Shown here piece after piece: positions 30,028-35,207 of a DNA stretch of 35,207 nt. The notes below the pieces were generated by a model that saw nothing but the letters and a program-made list of their open reading frames with translations, was not told where the DNA came from and did not search any database. The DNA is from Deltaproteobacteria bacterium. Lineage in GTDB: Bacteria; Desulfobacterota; Desulfuromonadia; Desulfuromonadales; Geopsychrobacteraceae. Position numbers and translations under genes: made by a program. Position 1 is the stretch's first letter, and each line of letters opens with the position of its first letter. The DNA lies in contig JAJRWH010000003.1 of NCBI GenBank assembly GCA_024276935.1, forward strand, positions 1 through 35,207, read 5' to 3'.

Positions 30028-31263
30028 ATGGCACGTATCAACGATAACTATTTAAAACTTCAGGCCGGCTATCTCTTTCCCGAGATCAGCCGTCGCGTCA
30101 GCGAGTTCACCACCGCCAATCCCGACGCCAGTGTTATCCGCCTCGGGATCGGTGACGTTACCAAGCCTCTGGTCCCGGCAGTTCTCAAGGCCTTTCACGA
30201 GGGTGTCGACGAAATGGCCAACGGAAAAACCTTTCACGGCTATGGTCCTGAGCAGGGCTATGACTGGCTGGCCCAGGTGATTATCGACAAGGCCTACAAG
30301 CCCCTGGGCGTTGATTTGAAGGCCAGCGAAGTTTTCATCTCTGACGGTTCCAAGTGCGACAGCTCCAATATTCTCGATATTTTCGATCTCGACAACAAGG
30401 TTGCCATCGGTGACCCGGTCTATCCGGTTTACAACGACACCAATGTCATGGTCGGACGTACGGGCGAAATCAACACCGAGGGCTACTACGAAGGTCTGGT
30501 CTACATGCCCTGTACCGAAGAGAACGGCTTCACCCCACAGTTTCCGGAAGAGAAGGTCGATATTATCTACCTTTGCTTTCCCAACAACCCAACCGGTACC
30601 GTAGCAACCAGGACCCAGCTTAAAGCCTGGGTTGATTACGCCCGCGAAAATGAATCTGTCATTCTGTTCGATGCCGCCTACGAGGCTTTCATAACCGAAG
30701 CGGATATCCCCCACTCGATCTATGAAATAGACGGAGCCAAAGAATGTGCCATTGAATTTCGCAGCTTTTCCAAAACGGCCGGATTCACCGGAGTGCGTTG
30801 CGGTCTGACTGTGGTTCCTGAAGAGCTGCTGGGGACAACGGCGAATGGCGAAAAATTCAGCTTCAACAAGCTCTGGAACCGTCGTCAGTGCACCAAGTTC
30901 AACGGTGTCTCCTACCCGGTACAAAAGGCTGCCGCTGCTGTCTACAGTGACGAAGGCTGGGCCCAGGTCAAGGAAATCATCGACTATTATATGGAAAACG
31001 CCCGTATTATCCGCGAGGGACTGACTGCCGCCAGGATTCAGTGCTTCGGCGGGGTCAACGCCCCCTACATCTGGCTTAAAACTCCGCAAGGAATGACCAG
31101 CTGGGATTTCTTCGACAAACTGCTGAACGAGTGTTTTGTCGTCGGAACTCCAGGGAGTGGCTTTGGCCCCAGCGGCGAAGGTTATTTCCGCCTCTCAGCT
31201 TTTGGCGAGCGTGAAAATGTCGCAACTGCCGTTGCGCGTATCCGTGAAAAATGGGGCAAATAA
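30028..31263 (+). CDS. dapL: LL-diaminopimelate aminotransferase
   Basis: This 411-aa PLP enzyme converts tetrahydrodipicolinate directly to LL-diaminopimelate, bypassing the acylated intermediates. The N-terminus '[21 protein letters not shown]' and '[11 protein letters not shown]' are diagnostic of DapL, and the PLP lysine is Lys249 in '[10 protein letters not shown]'. The start is fixed by GGAGG at 30018-30022, although that site is buried in a hairpin. The stop overlaps the ferredoxin start by one base (TAATG). Together with dapA and dapB it gives the aminotransferase variant of the lysine/peptidoglycan route. Confidence 0.97.
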   Translation: MARINDNYLKLQAGYLFPEISRRVSEFTTANPDASVIRLGIGDVTKPLVPAVLKAFHEGVDEMANGKTFHGYGPEQGYDWLAQVIIDKAYKPLGVDLKASEVFISDGSKCDSSNILDIFDLDNKVAIGDPVYPVYNDTNVMVGRTGEINTEGYYEGLVYMPCTEENGFTPQFPEEKVDIIYLCFPNNPTGTVATRTQLKAWVDYARENESVILFDAAYEAFITEADIPHSIYEIDGAKECAIEFRSFSKTAGFTGVRCGLTVVPEELLGTTANGEKFSFNKLWNRRQCTKFNGVSYPVQKAAAAVYSDEGWAQVKEIIDYYMENARIIREGLTAARIQCFGGVNAPYIWLKTPQGMTSWDFFDKLLNECFVVGTPGSGFGPSGEGYFRLSAFGERENVATAVARIREKWGK

Positions 31264-31463
31264 TGAAGATTATTGTCGATAGCAGCGAATGTTGCGGCAG
31301 CGGAGAATGTATCAAAATCTGCCCTGAAAAGGCCCTGAGCCTTGTAGACGGCGTGGCCGTTCTTGATGAATCACGCTGCGATTTCGACGGCATCTGCATT
31401 CCGGCCTGCCCCAACAGTGCGATCAGTTTTGACGAAGGCGACGTCGGCGGCTGCGGTTTTTAA
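31263..31463 (+). CDS. Small ferredoxin-like protein with atypical cluster ligands
   Basis: This 66-aa protein has two ferredoxin-type iron-sulfur motifs. The first is Cys10-xx-Ser13-xx-Cys16-xxx-Cys20-Pro, with an extra Cys11. The second is Cys39-xx-Asp42-xx-Cys45-xxx-Cys49-Pro. In both, the usual second Cys is replaced (Ser, Asp). An Asp there is known from Pyrococcus furiosus ferredoxin, where it permits 3Fe/4Fe interconversion. A further Cys64 is near the C-terminus. It overlaps the dapL stop by one base, so translation is coupled. The electron-transfer partner is unknown. Confidence 0.88.
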   Translation: MKIIVDSSECCGSGECIKICPEKALSLVDGVAVLDESRCDFDGICIPACPNSAISFDEGDVGGCGF

Positions 31464-31485
31464 GCCTTGTCCCTGCACCTAAATA

Positions 31486-31524
31486 AAACGGCCCTGCTTG
31501 CTCTGCAACAGGGCCGTTTCTTTT
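31486..31524 (+). terminator. Strong rho-independent terminator after the ferredoxin gene
   Basis: AAACGGCCCTG (31486-31496) and CAGGGCCGTTT (31509-31519) pair perfectly over 11 bp around a 12-base loop, followed by CTTTT. It closes the dapL-ferredoxin unit. Confidence 0.9.
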
Positions 31525-31556
31525 GAGCCTGAATCAGGTTGAGCCTGAATCAGGTT
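31525..31556 (+). repeat. Tandem 16-bp repeat with internal palindrome
   Basis: GAGCCTGAATCAGGTT occurs twice head to tail (31525-31540 and 31541-31556) without mismatch. Each copy contains the palindrome CCTGA-A-TCAGG. It lies immediately after a terminator and before the next gene, a position suited to an operator, but simple slippage duplication is also possible. Confidence 0.9.
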
Positions 31557-31627
31557 GAAAAAAATGTTTCACCCGGCCACTGGCGCCTGTCCCCAATGCA
31601 GGAGTAGAATGAAATTGGGAGGTGCCT

Positions 31628-31879
31628 ATGTACGGACTACGAATTATCGACCCGACTTACTGGCGCGACAGCTGGTCTGCCGCAATCGGTCAATCCCTCA
31701 GCATCCTGAACAGTACCTACAATCTCTTCGTTTTCGACACAACAACCCGGCGTGAAGATATCCTCAAGGTTACGCGAGAAATACCGGACGAAGCCTATCA
31801 GCTGATCCGGATTCACCCCGCAGAATCAGGTGTCTGTGAAATTTATACTGACAGCGGACAATGCTACGAGCAGGACTGA
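31628..31879 (+). CDS. Small protein of unknown function (83 aa)
   Basis: The ATG at 31628 has a strong GGGAGG five bases upstream, which supports a real gene; a GTG two codons earlier is less well placed. The sequence is mixed alpha/beta without a signal peptide or membrane segment ('MYGLRIIDPTYW', 'YNLFVFDTTTRREDIL', 'GVCEIYTDSGQCYEQD'), with two Cys near the C-terminus. I do not recognise it. It lies 59 bases upstream of the selenoprotein gene. Confidence 0.65.
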   Translation: MYGLRIIDPTYWRDSWSAAIGQSLSILNSTYNLFVFDTTTRREDILKVTREIPDEAYQLIRIHPAESGVCEIYTDSGQCYEQD

Positions 31880-31938
31880 AGCCTGAGGCAAAAGCGCACA
31901 TGTTGCCAGCAGCAACAAACAACTGTTAATGTTTCAAT

Positions 31939-32526
31939 ATGAAAACTCTTGAAATCTACTTCGATTATATTTGACCCTGGTGCTATTTCGGTGCCGTGCG
32001 CATTGAGCAGCTTCAGCAGAACTTTGACCTCGATTGCCGTTATCTGACCTTCCCTCTGCATCCAGAAACTCCGCAGGAAGGAAAAAGTCTGGAGCAGCTG
32101 TTCTGCGAACGCATGGATGTTCCTGCGGTGATGGAGCAGCTGCGCCGGGTTGCCGATTCTCTGGATCTTCCCTTTGGCCAGCGGAGTCATACCTACAACA
32201 GCCGCAACGCTCAGGAACTGGGTCATTGGGCGGCCCGCCACGGACAGTTCGTTCCTTATCAAAAAGCGATTTATCACGCTTATTTTGTCGCAGGCATCAA
32301 TATTGCCGAGCCCAACAATCTTCTGCCAATTATTGAGAAAATCGGTCTCAATCCCTCTGAGGCCGAACTCTGTCTGCAGGAACGTCAGTGTGCAGCCGCA
32401 GTTGATCGCGACTGGGACCAGGCCGTCGCGGCGGGGATTCGCGCCGTTCCTACCCTGAGATGTGAAGGCCGGGAACTGGTCGGTTTCCACCCGTACGAAG
32501 CCTGTTGCCAATTGGTCACCGGCTGA
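31939..32526 (+). CDS. Putative selenoprotein: DsbA/FrnE-like oxidoreductase with UPWC active site
   Basis: The frame begins with the ATG at 31939 and reads 'MKTLEIYFDYI', then TGA at 31972-31974 (codon 12), then 'PWCYFGAVRIEQLQ' and on to a stop at 32524-32526, giving 195 residues. In FrnE-like DsbA-family proteins this position is the first Cys of 'CPWC', so TGA is read as selenocysteine (U-P-W-C). The thioredoxin fold with helical insert, 'RNAQELGHWAARHGQ' and the cis-Pro loop 'AVPT' fit the family. There is no signal peptide, so it should be cytoplasmic. A SECIS-like hairpin follows the TGA. An in-frame TAA at 31927-31929 makes 31939 the only upstream start; its ribosome site is weak. The alternative, a nonsense mutation, is less likely because the downstream frame is intact. 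Confidence 0.88.
31972..31974 (+). other. Predicted selenocysteine codon (TGA)
   Basis: This in-frame TGA is at codon 12 of the DsbA/FrnE-like gene, exactly where the redox-active first Cys is expected. Homologous-looking sequence continues in the same frame on both sides. Confidence 0.85.
31981..32009 (+). promoter_or_regulatory. Bacterial SECIS-like hairpin
   Basis: The lower stem is TGCT (31981-31984) with AGCA (32006-32009). A four-base bulge ATTT follows on the 5' side. The upper stem is CGGTGC (31989-31994) with GCATTG (32000-32005), including two G-U pairs. The apical loop is CGTGC, with G-U in positions 2-3. The loop starts 21 bases after the TGA, within the usual bacterial distance for SelB recognition. 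Confidence 0.75.
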
Positions 32527-32573
32527 AATCCCTGATTGACAGCTATCCATTTTCACAGGCAGAATATTTTCTA

Positions 32574-32592
32574 TCTGGCCTGACAGGCCAGA
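32574..32592 (+). other. Perfect 8-bp hairpin between the selenoprotein and MBL genes
   Basis: TCTGGCCT, GAC, AGGCCAGA forms an 8-bp stem with a three-base loop, about 48 bases after the selenoprotein stop and 38 before the next ATG. No T run follows, so it is not a standard terminator; it may stabilise or process the transcript. Confidence 0.5.
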
Positions 32593-32630
32593 CCTGGAAT
32601 CTCAGCAAAGAACAAAAGGACTTTTGCCAA

Positions 32631-33548
32631 ATGGCCGCACAAAATCTTTTCTGTATTGATCTCGATCAACCCACCCTGCCCGGCTTTCGCCGCTTTGTCA
32701 GCAGCTGGTGCTGGCAAAACCAGAAATGCAGGGTGCTGATTGATCCAGGTCCTCTCTCAACCATCCCTCTGTTGCTCGATCGGTTACAGGCTGCCGGAAT
32801 CGATCAGCTTGATTACATTTTACTGACCCATATTCATATCGATCATGCCGGTGGAACGGGTGAACTGTTGAAACAGTTTCCGACGGCACAGGTCATTTGT
32901 CATCCTGAAGGTGTGCGCCACATGGTTGCGCCAGAAAAACTCTGGCAGGGTTCACTCAAGGTTCTGGGGAAAACGGCAGAAGCCTACGGCGAGATCATTC
33001 CCGTTCCACCAAACAGGATCGGCTTTGCAGAACAGCTGGAAGGAACCGGAATCCGGGCCTACCTGACTCCTGGCCATGCCCAGCATCATTGCTGTTATCT
33101 GGATGACAAGCTGTTGTTTGCCGGAGAGCTGGCCGGTGTTCGCAGCGAGGTCACCCAGGGAATCTACATGCGTCCGGCCACCCCCCCGCGCTTTCTACTC
33201 GACATTGCTCTTGACTCGATTGACCGAATGATCGCTCTCAAGCCTGAACAGATGATCTTTGCTCACTACGGACAGGTTGATGACGCGCTGACCCACCTGG
33301 AGATTGGTCGGCAACAACTGCGTCTGTGGGTCAGGGGAGCCGCTAACGTCAGGACCCTTCAGGAACAAAAGCGGGAACAGGCCTTTTATCACTGGCTGCT
33401 CGAACAGGACCTCCATTTTGCCCTGATCGAACAACTGCCCGAAGATCTGCGCCAACGAGAACGTGAATTTATCGGAAACTCTTTACGTGGGATGGCTGAA
33501 TATGTCGCCAATCTCAGTGAAGAAGAACGTCAAAAACTGGCAGCCTGA
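32631..33548 (+). CDS. Metallo-beta-lactamase-fold hydrolase
   Basis: This is a 305-aa MBL-superfamily protein. The metal motif 'THIHIDHAGG' (His67, His69, Asp71, His72) and a second His in 'LTPGHAQHHCCYL' are present, then 'LFAGELAG' carrying an acidic ligand and 'FAHYGQ' carrying the final His. The start at 32631 has AAAGGAC upstream; a TTG at 32505 would overlap the selenoprotein gene and is not favoured. The substrate is not predictable; relatives include glyoxalase II-like and thioesterase-type enzymes. A C-terminal helical region of about 90 residues is extra. Confidence 0.87.
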   Translation: MAAQNLFCIDLDQPTLPGFRRFVSSWCWQNQKCRVLIDPGPLSTIPLLLDRLQAAGIDQLDYILLTHIHIDHAGGTGELLKQFPTAQVICHPEGVRHMVAPEKLWQGSLKVLGKTAEAYGEIIPVPPNRIGFAEQLEGTGIRAYLTPGHAQHHCCYLDDKLLFAGELAGVRSEVTQGIYMRPATPPRFLLDIALDSIDRMIALKPEQMIFAHYGQVDDALTHLEIGRQQLRLWVRGAANVRTLQEQKREQAFYHWLLEQDLHFALIEQLPEDLRQREREFIGNSLRGMAEYVANLSEEERQKLAA

Positions 33549-33549
33549 C

Positions 33550-33753
33550 ATGACCCGAAAAGAATCAGACAGCCCCTGGATCTGCCATATCTGTGATACC
33601 AAGGGACAGGGGGAGAGTTTGACTTGCAGTCACTGTTTCATGGTCGCCTGCCCCCAACACATCAAACACGTCACCAGCTATAATCCCGAGACCGGCCTCT
33701 ATCAATTGATGCCAGTCTGCCTTGATTGCGCAATTCGCTATGCAATTCAGTGA
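33550..33753 (+). CDS. Small zinc-finger-like protein (67 aa)
   Basis: Paired cysteines at Cys12/15, Cys26/29, Cys34 with His37, and Cys57/60 suggest binding of two zinc ions in a B-box or ring-like arrangement. The ATG at 33550 is one base after the MBL-hydrolase stop; there is no separate ribosome site, so translation is probably coupled. A longer frame from 33463 overlaps the hydrolase and is rejected. The function is unknown. Confidence 0.72.
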   Translation: MTRKESDSPWICHICDTKGQGESLTCSHCFMVACPQHIKHVTSYNPETGLYQLMPVCLDCAIRYAIQ

Positions 33754-33765
33754 GGTTGATTGATC

Positions 33766-34917
33766 ATGAAAAAAATGGCCCGGCGGGTTGCCACCATGCA
33801 ACCAACGATCTTCACCGCTATGACCAACCTGGCCAACAGGTACCAGGCGATTAATCTCGGCCAGGGGTTTCCTGATTTCGACCCGCCTCAATTCATTCGC
33901 GATGCCGCGACAGCTGCTCTGAACGGCCCGTTCAATCAGTACGCACCCTGTTCGGGACAGCTGCCCCTGCGTCAGGCCATTGCCGCCCGAATGAAAAACC
34001 GTTACGCCCTGTCTTACGACCCGCAGAGCGAAGTGCTGGTCACCGTCGGTGCAACCGAAGCCCTGTCGGCGACCATGATGGGTCTGCTCGACCCCGATGA
34101 CGAGGTTATTCTCTTCGATCCCTGCTTCGATTCCTATCGCCCGGTCATTGAATTTGCCGGTGGACAAGCACGCAGCTGTGTTCTGCGCCCACCAGACTGG
34201 CGGTTTACCTCCGAGGCCCTGGAAGAATTAATCACCCACCGCACCAAAATACTGTTGCTCAACAGCCCCCAAAATCCGATCGGCAAGGTTTTCAGTCACG
34301 CCGAACTTGAACGCATCGCCGCACTCTGCATCAAACATGACCTGATTGCAGTCACCGACGAGGTTTACGAAGCGATTCTGTTCGATGGCCAACAGCACAC
34401 CCCACTGGCCAGTCTGCCGGGGATGAAAGAACGGACCCTGACCATTTCTTCCCTGGCCAAAACCTTCAGTGTTACCGGTTGGAAAGTCGGCTGGGCTGCG
34501 GGCCCGGCAGAATTGATTGAAGCGCTGCTGCGTGCCAAACAGTTCACTACCTTCTGCGGTGCCGCCCCTTTGCAAATCGCCGGGGCCAAAGCTCTTGAAA
34601 TTACAGATGAATTTTACTGTGAGTTGGCTGAAGACTATCGCCAGCGGCGAGATTTTCTCTATGATCTGCTGAAAACCTGTGGCCTCGATGTTTTACCATC
34701 ACAGGGCACCTATTACCTGATGGTAGATATTTCGACCGCCGGGCGGGGGGATGATGAGACCTTCTGTCGCTGGCTGGTCGAAAAGGTCGGGGTGGCGGCT
34801 ATTCCAGCCAGTCCCTTCTACGCCGATCCGGCAGAGGGGAAAAACCTGGTCCGCTTTACCTTCTGCAAATCCTGGCCGGTTCTTGAAGAAGCGGCCAAGC
34901 GATTAACTTATTTCTGA
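33766..34917 (+). CDS. Class I PLP-dependent aminotransferase (methionine/kynurenine type)
   Basis: This 383-aa fold-type I aminotransferase resembles the YbdL (methionine aminotransferase) and kynurenine aminotransferase group: 'INLGQGFPDFDPP', 'QYAPCSGQLPLRQAI', 'LLLNSPQNPIGKVF', and PLP Lys232 in 'SSLAKTFSVTGWKVGW'. The C-terminal Arg is in 'NLVRFTFCKS'. The ATG at 33766 has GAGG at somewhat long spacing; a TTG two codons earlier is possible. It starts 12 bases after the zinc-finger-like gene. The exact substrate cannot be read from sequence. Confidence 0.92.
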   Translation: MKKMARRVATMQPTIFTAMTNLANRYQAINLGQGFPDFDPPQFIRDAATAALNGPFNQYAPCSGQLPLRQAIAARMKNRYALSYDPQSEVLVTVGATEALSATMMGLLDPDDEVILFDPCFDSYRPVIEFAGGQARSCVLRPPDWRFTSEALEELITHRTKILLLNSPQNPIGKVFSHAELERIAALCIKHDLIAVTDEVYEAILFDGQQHTPLASLPGMKERTLTISSLAKTFSVTGWKVGWAAGPAELIEALLRAKQFTTFCGAAPLQIAGAKALEITDEFYCELAEDYRQRRDFLYDLLKTCGLDVLPSQGTYYLMVDISTAGRGDDETFCRWLVEKVGVAAIPASPFYADPAEGKNLVRFTFCKSWPVLEEAAKRLTYF

Positions 34918-35207
34918 CCCGCGATCTTTCCTCGTTGATACTGGACCGAAGAAAGAAAAGCATAATTGAATGGACGTCTACCTACATCGACCAGCTTGTA
35001 GGTGAACCATGTAATGATTGTAGCCCTCGGTGACCTTGTCGGGAAGCTTGATCATAGAGTTATCCAGATAGCATTTATTCTACCAAAGGGGTGTTATCCA
35101 GTTAGGAGAACAGATTAGCAGACAGGTTACCGTTGTCAAATGTTTTATGAACAGGTAGGATGGCCGGAATTGGTGAATAATTTGTTATATTTGCAACCCA
35201 ACCAACA
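34918..35207. other. Right-edge stretch without a clear gene
   Basis: This 290-base tail is more AT-rich than the genes before it. A short minus-strand frame around 34995-35055 reads 'MIKLPDKVTEGYNHYMVHLQ' before a stop, which could be a remnant of a mobile-element or other gene, but it is too short to assign. No terminator was found after the aminotransferase gene. Confidence 0.4.

Noticed and set aside
31972..31974. The in-frame TGA as a nonsense mutation making the DsbA-like gene a pseudogene
   Set aside because: It falls exactly on the catalytic Cys codon, the remaining 183 codons are intact, and a SECIS-like hairpin follows at the right distance.
31996..32526. GTG at 31996 as start of a 176-aa DsbA-like protein
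   Set aside because: It would delete the first strand and the active site of the thioredoxin fold, and has no ribosome binding site.
32505..32630. TTG at 32505 as the start of the MBL hydrolase
   Set aside because: It overlaps the selenoprotein gene and adds 42 residues before the family-like N-terminus; the ATG at 32631 has an AAAGGA site.

Overview
The window looks like a chromosomal segment from a Desulfuromonadales-type deltaproteobacterium (Desulfuromonas/Pelobacter/Geobacter relatives). The evidence is the hslVU-argBDFGH-lipoprotein-dapAB-dapL gene order, the use of LL-diaminopimelate aminotransferase (DapL) for lysine and peptidoglycan precursor synthesis, and an apparent selenoprotein. 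This placement is inferred from gene content; no database search was possible.

Region 1 (1-13983, minus strand) is an accessory block of about eleven genes, mostly predicted secreted or envelope proteins. In transcription order it begins with a membrane histidine kinase carrying a periplasmic PDZ-like domain and a NarL/LuxR-type response regulator. These are followed by a small secreted Cys protein, a DUF4412-like secreted protein, a CsgG-like protein, a secreted beta-rich protein, a PASTA protein with Tyr/Gly repeats, a Gly-rich secreted protein, a doubtful short ORF, a TM2-domain protein, two proteins that share a 'YPGS' N-terminal motif (one with a C-terminal OmpA domain), and a secreted protein cut by the left edge. 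It reads as a two-component-controlled cell-surface or secretion locus of unknown function.

Region 2 (14272-20492, plus strand) is housekeeping and signalling: alaS, a small cupin, a REC-histidine kinase hybrid without membrane segments, and hslV-hslU.

Region 3 (20584-31463, plus strand) is amino-acid biosynthesis: argB, argD, argF, a zinc-ribbon/RDD membrane protein, argG, argH, a small lipoprotein with an LptM-like N-terminus, dapA, dapB, dapL and an unusual ferredoxin. Several pairs overlap by a few bases, so translational coupling is likely. lysA, commonly found in this neighbourhood, is absent. Non-coding DNA here carries a terminator after dapB, a large nested palindrome before dapL whose right arm can also hide the dapL ribosome binding site, and a hairpin-forming intergenic repeat between argG and argH.

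Region 4 (31486-34917, plus strand) holds a strong terminator, a tandem 16-bp repeat, an unknown 83-aa protein, a DsbA/FrnE-like gene with an in-frame TGA at the first active-site cysteine (U-P-W-C) followed by a good bacterial SECIS hairpin, a metallo-beta-lactamase-fold hydrolase, a 67-aa zinc-finger-like protein and a class I aminotransferase. The selenoprotein would be missed or truncated by an ordinary gene caller and is the main discovery here. The last 290 bases hold no convincing gene.
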